Origin: Humibacillus sp. DSM 29435
GTDB taxonomy: Bacteria > Actinomycetota > Actinomycetes > Actinomycetales > Dermatophilaceae
Direction of reading: 5' to 3'
Assembly (NCBI RefSeq): GCF_001758225.1
Contig: NZ_MAST01000003.1
Span: 62,001 to 126,000, forward strand
DNA length: 64,000 nucleotides
Shown in pieces: positions 53,963 through 63,056 of the stretch. The notes below the pieces were generated by a model that was not told the DNA's origin, made no database searches, and worked only from the letters and a program-made list of their open reading frames with translations. A program made the translations under genes and the position numbers. How positions within the stretch are numbered: position 1 is the first letter of the stretch; each line of letters starts with the position of its first letter.

Positions 53963-55303
53963 ATGGCAGCCGAGGTCGATGTGCTCACAGATCTGTTGCG
54001 CGAGAACGACATCGACGCGCTCAAGGCCCGGATGTCGCACACCCCCGACCGTTCGCTGGCCCGGCTCCTGCGACAGCTGGGCCGCCACGACGTCCGCACG
54101 ATCTTCCAGCTCCTGCCGGCCGAACGGGCCGATGGGCTCTTTCAGATCCTTGACGGCGAGGTGCGGGTCGACCTGCTGACCGAGCTTTCCCAGGCGCCGG
54201 CCGCCCGGCTGTTCGCGCTGCTCGACCCCGACGACCGGGCATGGCTCTGCCAGCGGCTGCCCAAAGACGTCTGGCTCCCTCTGCTCGACCGGCTCACCCC
54301 CGACTCCCGCGAGGCCACCGAGCGGCTGATGGCCTATCCGCAGGACTCGACCGGGAGGGCGATGAGCCCGCACGTCATCGGCGTCGATGTCGACCAGCTG
54401 GCCGGCGCCGCCCTGGAGCGGGTGCGACAGGCCAGCCCGAGAACCGAGACGATCTACATGCTCCCCGTCATCGACGGGCACGACGTCGTGGTCGGTGTGG
54501 TCAGCCTCCGACGCCTCGTCACCAGTGACCCCCAGGCTGCCGTCGCCGACCTGATGAAGACCCCCGCCGTCGTCATGCGGGCCGATCAGCACCAGGAGGA
54601 GGCGGCTCGGGCCGTGCGTGAGGCCCAGCTCATCGCGGCGCCGGTCGTCGACGAGTCCGGCCGGCTCGTCGGAGTGCTGACGGTCGATGACGCCATGCGC
54701 ATCCTCTCCGACGTCGACGACGAGGATGCCGCCCGCAGCACGGGAAGCTCACCGCTGCGGCGGTCGTACCTGGCCACGTCGGTGTTCGACCTGATGCGTT
54801 CACGCATCGGGTGGCTGCTGATCCTCATCATCGCCGCCACCTTGACCGTCAACGTGCTCGACTACTTCGAGGACACCCTGGCCGAGGTCGTGACGCTGGC
54901 TCTCTTCGTGCCCCTGCTGATCGGCACCGGGGGCAACGCCGGATCGCAGTCGGCGACCATGGTCGTACGCGCCATGGCGGTGGGCGACATCCAGACCCGC
55001 GACCTGCGCCGGGTCGTGCGCCGAGAGGTCTCGACCGGCTTGATGCTCGGCTTGACGCTCGCCGCGTTCGGACTGTTACCGGCCGCCTGGTTCGCCGGCT
55101 GGTCGATCGCCTTGGTGGTCGCAGTGTCGTTGGTCACCATCTGCGTGCTGGCCACCGGCGTCGGCTCGACCATCCCCCTGCTGGCGCGCCGGTTCGGCTT
55201 CGACCCGGCCGTGGTGAGCGCTCCGTTCATCAGCACCGTCGTCGACGCCACGGGCCTGATCGTGTACTTCGTCACCGCCCGCATCGTGCTCGGGATCGGC
55301 TGA
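53963..55303 (+). CDS. mgtE: Magnesium transporter MgtE
   Basis: A 446-residue MgtE channel. The N domain (LLRENDIDALKARMSHTPDRS) is followed by two CBS domains (IYMLPVIDGHDVVVGVVSLRRL and LIAAPVVDESGRLVGVLTVDDA) that sense Mg2+, then five transmembrane helices. The pore signature is PLLIGTGGNAGSQSATMVVRAMAVGDI. ATG 53963 has GGGAGG six bases upstream. It stands alone, 164 bases downstream of the aminotransferase. Confidence 0.95.
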   Translation: MAAEVDVLTDLLRENDIDALKARMSHTPDRSLARLLRQLGRHDVRTIFQLLPAERADGLFQILDGEVRVDLLTELSQAPAARLFALLDPDDRAWLCQRLPKDVWLPLLDRLTPDSREATERLMAYPQDSTGRAMSPHVIGVDVDQLAGAALERVRQASPRTETIYMLPVIDGHDVVVGVVSLRRLVTSDPQAAVADLMKTPAVVMRADQHQEEAARAVREAQLIAAPVVDESGRLVGVLTVDDAMRILSDVDDEDAARSTGSSPLRRSYLATSVFDLMRSRIGWLLILIIAATLTVNVLDYFEDTLAEVVTLALFVPLLIGTGGNAGSQSATMVVRAMAVGDIQTRDLRRVVRREVSTGLMLGLTLAAFGLLPAAWFAGWSIALVVAVSLVTICVLATGVGSTIPLLARRFGFDPAVVSAPFISTVVDATGLIVYFVTARIVLGIG

Positions 55304-55475
55304 GCGCGGGGTCGAGCCAAGAGGCGGGAGTTGCGCCGCGACGGCAACCGGACACCGCGTCCCCCACCCGACCCAATGTTCACGTTTCTGTCACGACAGC
55401 ATGGAAGCGGTGCTAATTTCGCAGAGCCGTGATCGGGACCGGTGCGGTTCAGGGGGCCACGGCCGTCCGAAAGGC

Positions 55476-56732
55476 ATGCGCATGAAAGCAGGTCACGTGC
55501 ACCCATCCATGGCAACACGAAGCATCGGCGCCGCAGCAGGAGTCATCACCTGTCTCGGTGTGGTGGTAGCCCCGGCAGTGGCGATGCCGACCGAAGCAGC
55601 AACCGGTGCGGTCACGGCCAGCAGCGCTCCGGCGCCGACCTACCCCGTGATCGCCTCGGGCCTGGACAACCCCCGTCAGCTCGCGTTCGCCGCCAACGGA
55701 GACCTCTACGTCGCTGAGTCCGGTCACGGCGGCAACGGCCCCTGCATCCCCGGCGGCGACGACCCCACGGTCAGCACGTGCTTCGGCACATCTGGTGCCA
55801 TCACCCTGATCCACGGCAAGCGCGCCCGACAGGTCATCACCGGGCTGCCATCGCTCGCGGCGCAGGTTGCGACGTCTGGCGGGCAGCTCCCGCCCGGCGC
55901 CCAGGCGGCCGGCCCGTCGGATGTCACCATGGCCGGTCGCTCCACCATTGCGTTCACGGTCGGCTTCGGCTCCGACCCCGTCAACCGGTTCGCCTTCTCC
56001 GCCGCGTCCTCAGCCGGGCACCTCCTCGGGACCGTCGGAACGAGCAGGGTGTCACCTGGGTGGGCGCCGTTCCGTCGCAGCGGGATCGACGGCGTGCAGC
56101 AACGCGCCGACATCGCCGCCTTCGAAGCGGTCAACAACCCTGCCCCGCCCGTTGACGCACCGGACTCCAACCCCAACGCGCTCATCCCGGACGGAGACGG
56201 GTTCGTGGTCGCCGACGCCGGCGGCAACGACCTGCTTCGGGTCTCTGCCAGTGGACAGGTCAGCCTCATTGCGACCTTCCCGCCCGCGAAGGCCTGCCCA
56301 CCGCTGCCCATCGAGCCCCAGGCCGTTCCCACCTCGGTCGTGCGCGGTCCCGACCACGCCTACTACGTCAGCGAGCTGACGGGGTTCCCGTTCTGCGAGG
56401 GCAGCGCGAGGATCTGGAAGGTCAAGGACGGTCAGACCAGCGTCTACGCTTCCGGCCTGACCAACGTCACCGACCTGGCCTTCGGCCCCCGCGGTGAGCT
56501 GTACGCGGTCGAGATTGCCCAGAACGGGCTGCAGAGCGGCCCGGTCGGGGCGGTCGTGAAGATCCCCCGGGGTGGCGGTGACCAGCACGAGGTCGTCGCG
56601 GCCGGGCTGTTCGCGCCCTACGGCATCGCCCTGCGAGGCAGTTCCGCCTATGTCACCACGGGCTCCATCCTGCCCACGACGGCCGGGGGTGGACAGGTCG
56701 TCCGCATCCCGCTGAAGCACAGCACGCACTGA
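55476..56732 (+). CDS. ScyD/ScyE family secreted beta-propeller protein
   Basis: A 418-residue exported protein. The Sec signal peptide covers about residues 1-42 (SIGAAAGVITCLGVVVAPAVAM). The mature part has NHL/propeller-like repeats: GLDNPRQLAFAANGDLYVAESG, DGFVVADAGGNDLLRVSASG, GLTNVTDLAFGPRGELYAVEI and APYGIALRGSSAYVTTGSI. This is the ScyD/ScyE family, named after scytonemin clusters but widespread in actinobacteria with unknown function. Start is ATG 55476, or ATG 55482 two codons later, with a GAAAGG site. Confidence 0.87.
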   Translation: MRMKAGHVHPSMATRSIGAAAGVITCLGVVVAPAVAMPTEAATGAVTASSAPAPTYPVIASGLDNPRQLAFAANGDLYVAESGHGGNGPCIPGGDDPTVSTCFGTSGAITLIHGKRARQVITGLPSLAAQVATSGGQLPPGAQAAGPSDVTMAGRSTIAFTVGFGSDPVNRFAFSAASSAGHLLGTVGTSRVSPGWAPFRRSGIDGVQQRADIAAFEAVNNPAPPVDAPDSNPNALIPDGDGFVVADAGGNDLLRVSASGQVSLIATFPPAKACPPLPIEPQAVPTSVVRGPDHAYYVSELTGFPFCEGSARIWKVKDGQTSVYASGLTNVTDLAFGPRGELYAVEIAQNGLQSGPVGAVVKIPRGGGDQHEVVAAGLFAPYGIALRGSSAYVTTGSILPTTAGGGQVVRIPLKHSTH

Positions 56733-56775
56733 CCGCGGCCCGGCCACGATCACCTGCTACCGCTCCGGAAAGAAC

Positions 56776-56811
56776 TTCAGGCTCGGATCCCTGTTGGGAT
56801 CCGAGCCTGAA
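56776..56811. terminator. Terminator hairpin between ScyD-like gene and tRNA
   Basis: A perfect 15-base stem, TTCAGGCTCGGATCC with GGATCCGAGCCTGAA, has a six-base loop. On the minus strand it is followed by GTTCTTTCC, a T-rich tail, so it terminates the tRNA transcript; it can also stop the convergent ScyD-like transcript. Confidence 0.85.
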
Positions 56812-56816
56812 CTTTG

Positions 56817-56890
56817 TAGCGGGGGCAGGATTTGAACCTGCGACCTCCGGGTTATGAGCCCGGCGAGCTACCGAGCTGCTCCACCCCGCG
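56817..56890 (-). tRNA. Initiator tRNA-Met (CAT)
   Basis: The minus strand folds as a 74-base cloverleaf starting CGCGGGGTGGAGCAGC, with anticodon loop CTCATAA, variable loop, T arm AGGTTCAAATCCT and end CCCCGCTA. The mispaired first acceptor position (C1-T72) and the three G-C pairs above the anticodon loop (GGG/CCC) are initiator hallmarks. CCA is not encoded. Confidence 0.95.
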
Positions 56891-56967
56891 TCGGTAGTCC
56901 CAAGATTACGGGACCCTCCGCGAAAGACCAAATCGCCTCTGCGGCCGGGCGGCAGGCGGACTGCCGG

Positions 56968-59900
56968 TCAGGGCTTCGTCGTGGTGACGCCCTGCGGCGA
57001 GGCCTGGACGGCACGCTTGAGCGCATCCCTCAGCTGGGTCTGCGCCGCACCGTAAGCCGCGAAGTCACCCTTCTTCAGAGCTGCCTCCCCAGCGGCGTAG
57101 GCCGCCTCGGCGTCCTTGAGCGCCGCAGCGAGCGCGGCCTCGTTCGGAGTGCCCGAGACCGACGGCTTCGGCGTCGACGGGGAGGTCGTGGCCCCGCCGG
57201 TCGGCGTTGCCGGGCTCGTCGGAGTCGTCGGAGTCGTCGGCGTGGCCGTTCCGTTGTCACCCGCCTGCGCACCGGACGAGCCGCCGAAGAGGTCGTCCAG
57301 GGCGCCGTCGAGCGACCCGGCCCAGGCGATCTTGGCCCCGAACGCCACGGCGATGGCCGACAGCCGCGGGTAGGACCCGCCGGCCTTGGCCTGCACGTAG
57401 ATCGGCTGGACGTAGAGCAGCCCGCCACCCACGGGTAGTGTCAGCTGGTTGCCGAACGTCACCGTGGAGGCGCCTTGGCTCCCGGTGGTGGTGATGAACT
57501 GGGCCAGCGTCAGCCCGCCGAGGCTGGCGTCCTTCGACGTCTGCGCCGACGTGCGCATGTCGTTGAACACCTGACCAGGACCGTTGACCGTGCCGCCGGT
57601 CGTCTCCAGCAGCCGCAGGCTGCCGTACTCCGGTGACCGCTGACCGTTCACCGAACCGGCATCCCCGTCGGCCGCGAGGAACCCGGTGAGCACGTTGCGG
57701 TCACCGGCCGGCATGAACGTCGAGGTGAGCGAGAAGGACGGCTTCTTCGTACCGGGCATCGCCAGCGAGAGGTAGTACGGCGGCTGTGTGAGCCCGCCGG
57801 TCGTCGCCTGGGACTGGGTGGGGTCGTCGGGGACCTGCCAGAAGGTCTGCCCGGTGAAGAAGGAGGCAGCATCGGTCTCGTGGTACTTCGAGAGCAGGGT
57901 GCGCTGGACCTTGAAGAGGTCTTCGGGGTAGCGCAGGTGCTGCATCAGCGAGCCCTTGATGGCCGACAGCGGCTTGACGCTGTCGGGGAAGATCGACATC
58001 CACGCCTTGAGCACCGGGTCGGTCGGGTCCCATTCGTAGAGGTTCACCGTGCCGTCGTAGGCGTCGACGGTGGCCTTGACCGAGTTGCGCACGTAGTTGA
58101 CCTTGCCGCCCTGCACGGCACGGACGGCCGTGCGCGTGCGGGTGACGGCATCTTCCGTCGCCTGGTCGAGCGTGGTCGTCTCGGAGTACGGGTACCCGTC
58201 GGAGGTGGTGTACCCGTCGAGGATCCACTGCACGCGACCGTCGATGACCGCCGGGTAGGCGTTGCCGTCGAGCGTCAGCCAGGGGGCGACTCGTTGCACC
58301 CGCTCGCGCGGAGTGCGGTGGTCGAGGATGCGCGAGTCGCTTGTGACGGCATCCGAGAGCAGGAAGTTGATCTCGCGGTACTTCACGGCATAGGCCAGGC
58401 GCTTCAGGCCGTCGAGCGGCACCCCACCGGAACCCGCGTAGGTGTAGGTGATCTGCTGCCCGCCGCTGGGGTCGGGGTAGTCGAACTCCTTCTTGTTCCC
58501 ACCGACGACGGAGTACTCGGGTGAGCTCTCGCCGAAGTAGATGCGCGGCTGGTACTTGCCCAGGGCCCCGGTGGTGCCGATCGTCGACTCGAAGAAGGTC
58601 GGGCGACCGTCGGCCTCGCGGGTGTTGCCCTTGGCGGCCACGACGCCGTAGCCGTGCGTGTAGACGGTGTGGTCGTTGAGCCAGTTGCTCTGACCGTCAG
58701 GAATGCCATCGAGGTCGAGCTCTCGGGCGGCGATGACGGTGTCCTGCGTCTCGCCGTTGAGCTTGTAGCGGTCGACGTCGAGCACGTCGGCGAACTTGTA
58801 GTAGCCCTTGCTCGCCTCGAGCTGCTTGAAGGTGGGGCTGACGATGTTGGGGTCGATGATGCGGATGCCGGGAACGGTCGCGGCATCGCTCGCCAGCTGG
58901 CCCGGCGCCGCGACCGTCTTCGTGTCGTAGTTCTGCACCTGGATCTTGTCGAAGCCGTAGGCCGCGCGCGTGGCGTCGATATTTCGTTTGATGTAGGGAG
59001 TCTCGAGCGACTTCTCCGACGGGATGACCTTGAGCGACTGCACCAGGGCCGGGTAGATGCCACCGACCGCGACGACGATCACGGTCAGCGCGGCGAGGCC
59101 GACGACCGGCAGCCGCCAGGAACGGGTCCAGATGACGGTGAGGAACAAGATCGCGCACATCACGGCCGCGATGGCGAGGATGCCCTTGGTCGGGATGACC
59201 GCGTGGGCCTCCTTGTACTGGATGCCGGTCAGTCGCGTCGACTGGCTCGTGGCCAGGTTGTAGCGGTCGACCCAGAAGCCGACGGCCCGCACGAGCACGA
59301 GGGCCGCGGCGATGACCGAGAGGTGCACGCGGGCAGCCTGGGTGGAGCGGGTCTTCTGGCCGGCGACGATGCCGCCGTAGAGGTAGTGGGTGAAGGCCGC
59401 CGTGATCAGGCCGAGCACGAGGATCATCGTGAGAAAGCCCACGACGAAGTTGATCCAGGGCAGCGTGAACACGAAGAAGCCGATGTCGATACCGAACTCG
59501 GGGTCGACCGTGCCGAACGACCCCCCGTTGCGCCAGAGCAGGAACGTGTCCCACTGCGTGGCGGCCGAGAGCCCGGCGAAGAAGCCGACGGCGAGCGGCG
59601 CCGCGATGGTGGCGGTGCGGCGCATCGGCTCGACGAGCTGGCGATAGTGCTCCATCGCCTGGGTGTCGGGCGACGGCGCATAGATCGGCCGGTTCGCGAA
59701 GGCCACGTGGATGCTCGACCACACGACGGCAGCAGTGAGCAGGCCCCCGACGACCCCGAGAGAGACCTTCGCGATGATCTGGGTCGTGAAGACGCCGGTG
59801 AAGTTCACCGACTGGTACCAGAGCACCTCGGTCCAGAACTGGGCCGCGATCGCCAGCACGATGAGGATGACGGCAGCCACCACCAAGGCGGTGACGAGTG

Positions 59901-60015
59901 GGCGCCGCGCCGGCTTGAGAGCCGCCTGTTGAGGTCGGGCCGGGGGGCCGTCGCCGTCGCCCCCGCCATTACCGCCGGGGTTGGCCCGCGGGGGTCCGAA
60001 GTTGCTGTCGCTCAC
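56968..60015 (-). CDS. UPF0182 family large membrane protein
   Basis: A 1015-residue protein of the UPF0182 (COG1615) family. After a Gly/Pro-rich N-terminus there are about seven transmembrane helices in residues ~38-330 (LVTALVVAAVILIVLAIAAQF, IAAPLAVGFFAGLSAATQW, FVVGFLTMILVLGLITAAF). A large external domain of ~560 residues follows, including YVRNSVKATVDAYDGTVNLYEWD, then an Ala/Thr/Pro linker and a coiled-coil-like tail (DAEAAYAAGEAALKKGDFAAYG). Function is unknown, though it is conserved in actinobacteria. It is divergent from a PPA1309-family gene. Confidence 0.93.
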   Translation of the reverse strand: MSDSNFGPPRANPGGNGGGDGDGPPARPQQAALKPARRPLVTALVVAAVILIVLAIAAQFWTEVLWYQSVNFTGVFTTQIIAKVSLGVVGGLLTAAVVWSSIHVAFANRPIYAPSPDTQAMEHYRQLVEPMRRTATIAAPLAVGFFAGLSAATQWDTFLLWRNGGSFGTVDPEFGIDIGFFVFTLPWINFVVGFLTMILVLGLITAAFTHYLYGGIVAGQKTRSTQAARVHLSVIAAALVLVRAVGFWVDRYNLATSQSTRLTGIQYKEAHAVIPTKGILAIAAVMCAILFLTVIWTRSWRLPVVGLAALTVIVVAVGGIYPALVQSLKVIPSEKSLETPYIKRNIDATRAAYGFDKIQVQNYDTKTVAAPGQLASDAATVPGIRIIDPNIVSPTFKQLEASKGYYKFADVLDVDRYKLNGETQDTVIAARELDLDGIPDGQSNWLNDHTVYTHGYGVVAAKGNTREADGRPTFFESTIGTTGALGKYQPRIYFGESSPEYSVVGGNKKEFDYPDPSGGQQITYTYAGSGGVPLDGLKRLAYAVKYREINFLLSDAVTSDSRILDHRTPRERVQRVAPWLTLDGNAYPAVIDGRVQWILDGYTTSDGYPYSETTTLDQATEDAVTRTRTAVRAVQGGKVNYVRNSVKATVDAYDGTVNLYEWDPTDPVLKAWMSIFPDSVKPLSAIKGSLMQHLRYPEDLFKVQRTLLSKYHETDAASFFTGQTFWQVPDDPTQSQATTGGLTQPPYYLSLAMPGTKKPSFSLTSTFMPAGDRNVLTGFLAADGDAGSVNGQRSPEYGSLRLLETTGGTVNGPGQVFNDMRTSAQTSKDASLGGLTLAQFITTTGSQGASTVTFGNQLTLPVGGGLLYVQPIYVQAKAGGSYPRLSAIAVAFGAKIAWAGSLDGALDDLFGGSSGAQAGDNGTATPTTPTTPTSPATPTGGATTSPSTPKPSVSGTPNEAALAAALKDAEAAYAAGEAALKKGDFAAYGAAQTQLRDALKRAVQASPQGVTTTKP

Positions 60016-60346
60016 GTGGTGTCTCGCCTCGATGTGCTGGGGCTTGGCTGGTTCGGCCCCAGGGGCTGGCCGTCGCCGACCGGGCCCCGCGAGGCTTTCG
60101 TCACTGTCTTGCCGGGATCAGCCCGCCCGAAAGGCGCGGTCGATCCCTGCGCAAACCATAACCCGGGGGGCCGTGACGCCCAGCACGGCCAGGTCACGAG
60201 GGCTTCACACCTTGGTGACGGTTCGAGACGGCGCGTGGGCAGCGGTGGTCGGTGGCGGCTTGGTGGCGGCTCGGTGGCGGGTCTGCGGGAGTCGGATGGG
60301 AGCCGGCGGTTCCCGGCATCGGCCTCGGGTGCGGCACGATGGTCGC
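60016..60346. other. Divergent intergenic region, UPF0182/PPA1309
   Basis: A 331-base gap with no gene visible. It holds three tandem 11-base units (GGTGGCGGCTT, GGTGGCGGCTC, GGTGGCGGGTC) at 60251-60283, 64 bases before the PPA1309-family start. Nothing else could be recognised; promoters for both flanking genes must lie here. Confidence 0.6.
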
Positions 60347-60877
60347 GTGAACTCGCAGCCGGTCATCGACCCCCTCGCCATCGCCGCCCTCGACACCGAA
60401 CGGCACGTGGCCGCGGGCGGGTGGGACCAGCCGGCCCGCCTGTTCGCGTTGGTACGCACCGAGAGTCTGCTGGCTCGAGAGCCGCACCTGCGAGCGCAGA
60501 TGGGGCCGAGCGACCTCGCGGGCGGGGCGCTCACCGCGGTCGAGCAGGAGGGCCTGCCCACCACGACCTCCCTCGAGACCCTCCTCGGCCGCCTGGCCTG
60601 GCCCGACGAGGTCGACGGCTGCGCCTTCGCGATCGAACGGATGGTGGTTCCCCCCGAGGCGGAGCGCGACCTCCCGACCCGATCTCAGGATGCCGTGGAC
60701 GCGCTGGCCGCCCACCCTGACCGCAAGGACGTTCGGCTGCTCGTGGCCGTGCTGCGCGAGGGCCCGTCGATCTGTTTGCTGCGCCAACGTGAGCACGACT
60801 CCGACGACGCCGTCGCCACCGGCCCCGACATCGCCCCGGGGATCGTCGAGGCGCTGCGGGCCAGCTTCGCCCCCTGA
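60347..60877 (+). CDS. PPA1309 family protein
   Basis: A 176-residue actinobacterial protein of unknown function. The conserved segments are AALDTERHVAAGGWDQPARLFALV near the start, LTAVEQEGLPTTTSLETLLGRLAWPDEVDGCAFAIER (shown by its ends LTAVEQEGLP and GCAFAIER), and DVRLLVAVLREGPSICLLR. GTG 60347 is the likely start, since the family begins just there. In actinobacteria it is commonly near UPF0182 and the PDZ/Lon-like protease gene, as here. Its end is 32 bases from 51-bp repeat array B. Confidence 0.85.
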   Translation: MNSQPVIDPLAIAALDTERHVAAGGWDQPARLFALVRTESLLAREPHLRAQMGPSDLAGGALTAVEQEGLPTTTSLETLLGRLAWPDEVDGCAFAIERMVVPPEAERDLPTRSQDAVDALAAHPDRKDVRLLVAVLREGPSICLLRQREHDSDDAVATGPDIAPGIVEALRASFAP

Positions 60878-60909
60878 CCGTTGCCGGCATCCGCCGCGCG
60901 CGCCCTTTC

Positions 60910-61198
60910 TGCGCGACGCGCCGCGCGACGCGCAACCAGGGTCGAAACCACGACACCAACCGCGCGACGCGCCGCGCGACGCGCAACCAGGGTCGAAACC
61001 ACGACACCAACCGCGCGACGCGCCGCGCGACGCGCAACCAGGGTCGAAACCACGACACCAACCGCGCGACGCGCCGCGCGACGCGCAACCAGGGTCGAAA
61101 CCACGACACCAACCGCGCGACGCGCCGCGCGACGCGCAACGAGGGTCGAAACCACGACACCAACCGCGCGACGCGCCGCGCGACGCGCAAGAGGGGTA
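60910..61198. repeat. 51-bp tandem repeat array B (5.7 copies)
   Basis: Units start at 60910, 60961, 61012, 61063, 61114 and 61165 with nearly no change between copies. Each holds two GCGCGACGCGC 11-mers separated by one C, then AACCAGGGTCGAAAC and CACGACACCAAC. The core, period and the CACGACACCAMC element match array A at 22051. The last two copies carry spacer variants (AACGAGG, AAGAGGGG). It lies between the convergent PPA1309 and YlbL-like genes. Tandem, not spacer-separated, so not a CRISPR. Confidence 0.97.
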
Positions 61199-61235
61199 GG
61201 GGTCGCGCGGTCGGGCGGCTACCGCCTGACGGCGG

Positions 61236-62435
61236 TCAGGTACAGCGGGGCAAGGTCTGCGTCTGGCCCTTGGCGATGCCCTCGACGGCCACCTTGGCCT
61301 CGTCGAAGGTGGCGACCTTGAACACCTGCAGGCCGTCGGGCACGTTGCCCACCACCTCGTTGCAGTTGTCGGCCGGGGCCAGGAAGTAGTCGGCTCCACC
61401 GTCGCGGGCGCCGGCCATCTTCTGCCGGATGCCGCCGATGGGCCCCACGCTCGCCTGGTCGTCGATGGTGCCGGTGCCGGCGATCTGGTGGTCGCCCGTC
61501 AACGGGCCGGGCGTGAGCTTGTCGTAGATACCGAGCGAGAACATCAGGCCCGCCGAGGGCCCACCCACGGCGCCGGCGTTGATGGTGATCTTGGCGGGGA
61601 AGTCGTGGTCGACGCCCAGCAGCACCCCGAGCGCAGCGCCTCCGTTCTGCCCCTCGATGGTCGGCACACTCACCGGCACCTGCTTGCCACCCCGCGCCAC
61701 GACCAGCTTCACGGCCTCGCCCGGCTTGACCCCGGCCAGCGCAGACCGCACGCTCTCGACCCCGGTCACCTTCGTTCCGCTGACCGACTCGAGGCGGTCC
61801 CTGGCCTTGAGCACGTCCTTGCCCTTGGACGACGGGGTGAAGCCCGCGATCACGATGTACGTCGGAACCTGCTTGCCGATCGCGCGCAACGCGACCGCGG
61901 TCGCCTCCTGCTGCGAACCCTGCATCTGTACAGCGTTCTCCTCGGCGACCTGCTCCTTGCTCGCGTCGGGGTCGAACACGTCGTCGACCGGCGAGACGTC
62001 GCGGGCCGGGTCGAGCCAGGCCCCCAGCACCTCCCACAGGTCGACGGGGTAGCCCGGGCCACCCTGGATGCGCACGGTGGTGAACTTCAGACTGCCCTGC
62101 GTCGGGTAGGTCTTCAGGTCGGACACCACGATGAGTGGCGTCGCCTTGCCGTTCTCGTCCTGCTCCCCGAGGGTGTTGATCGTCGGACCCGGGCTCTCGA
62201 TGGCGTAGGGAAGATGAACGAGCGAGCCCACGACGAGCACGATGAGCATCCCGAAGAAAACGCCGAGCACCGTCTTGTTGCCGCGGGTCAGCCGCCCCGA
62301 CCCGTCTCCGTTCGATTGCGGGCCCGAACCGGTGCGCCCAGCGTCTGCCCCGCCACCGCCTGCTGCCCCGGCGTCACCGGCCGGGCCGAGGGTTCCCTTC
62401 GCGGCCGCTCGGGGTGCCCACTTGATCGTTCTCAC
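61236..62435 (-). CDS. YlbL-like PDZ and Lon-catalytic-domain membrane protease
   Basis: A 399-residue protease. After a disordered Gly/Ala-rich N-terminus there is one transmembrane helix (VLGVFFGMLIVLVVGSLVHL), a PDZ region (VESVRSALAGVKPGEAVKLVVARGG) and a Lon-type Ser/Lys domain: nucleophile Ser in GAVGGPSAGLMFSLGIYD and Lys in IGGIRQKMAGARDGGAD. Such YlbL proteins are thought to process secreted or cell-surface substrates. The GTG start overlaps the moaE stop (GTGA), so it follows moaE in one transcript. Confidence 0.9.
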   Translation of the reverse strand: MRTIKWAPRAAAKGTLGPAGDAGAAGGGGADAGRTGSGPQSNGDGSGRLTRGNKTVLGVFFGMLIVLVVGSLVHLPYAIESPGPTINTLGEQDENGKATPLIVVSDLKTYPTQGSLKFTTVRIQGGPGYPVDLWEVLGAWLDPARDVSPVDDVFDPDASKEQVAEENAVQMQGSQQEATAVALRAIGKQVPTYIVIAGFTPSSKGKDVLKARDRLESVSGTKVTGVESVRSALAGVKPGEAVKLVVARGGKQVPVSVPTIEGQNGGAALGVLLGVDHDFPAKITINAGAVGGPSAGLMFSLGIYDKLTPGPLTGDHQIAGTGTIDDQASVGPIGGIRQKMAGARDGGADYFLAPADNCNEVVGNVPDGLQVFKVATFDEAKVAVEGIAKGQTQTLPRCT

Positions 62436-62851
62436 GGCAGGCCCACCCACTCGTCGGCCCCGTCGGCGAACCGCTGATGTTTCCAGATCGGCACCGTGGC
62501 CTTGAACTCGTCGATCAGCTCGCGACACACCTCGAAGGCCTCACCGCGGTGCTGGGCGCTGACACCCACGACGACGGCGATGTCACCGATCTCGAGTCGG
62601 CCCACTCGGTGCACGACGCCGATACGGACGCTTCGTCCGTCAGACGCGAGCCGTTCGGCCAACGCCCGTGCGACATCGGCGGCCTGGGGGTGGGCGGAGT
62701 AGTCGAGATGGGCGACATCGTTGGCGTGGTCGTGGTTGCGCACCACCCCGACGAAGAGGCAGATGCCGCCTGCCGTGGGGTCGGAGACACAGGCCATCAC
62801 CTCGTCGACCGACAGAGGAGTGTCGCGGATCTCGGCAAGGGCCACTGTCAC
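62432..62851 (-). CDS. moaE: Molybdopterin synthase large subunit MoaE
   Basis: A 139-residue MoaE, which with MoaD converts cyclic pyranopterin monophosphate to molybdopterin. GGICLFVGVVRNHDHANDVAHLDYSAHP is the conserved front (shown as ends GGICLFVGVVRN and LDYSAHP). RIGVVHRVGRLEIGDIAVVV and the catalytic FKATVPIWKHQRFADGADEW with the MoaD-contact Lys residues follow. No moaD or moaC is in the window. It is coupled by four bases to the YlbL-like protease gene, a common actinobacterial pair. Confidence 0.95.
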   Translation of the reverse strand: MTVALAEIRDTPLSVDEVMACVSDPTAGGICLFVGVVRNHDHANDVAHLDYSAHPQAADVARALAERLASDGRSVRIGVVHRVGRLEIGDIAVVVGVSAQHRGEAFEVCRELIDEFKATVPIWKHQRFADGADEWVGLP

Positions 62852-63056
62852 GACGTCATCGTAGGCGGTGCTCTGCCCGCGCGAACGTCGCCGGCTACCT
62901 CGACCGTGATCGGCGCCCGGTTCGAGGGAACCAATCGCGCGGGTTCGTGGTTGTCTTGACTAACCAAGCAGGGGCGGTGTGGGCCGGGGCTCGACCCAGA
63001 CCGCAATTCATCTCGATCAGACGTCGACCACACCTCGACTCACGCCAGGAGCAGCC

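Noticed and set aside
60910-61198. CRISPR array
   Set aside because: The full 51-base unit repeats in tandem with no unique spacers, and no cas genes are near.
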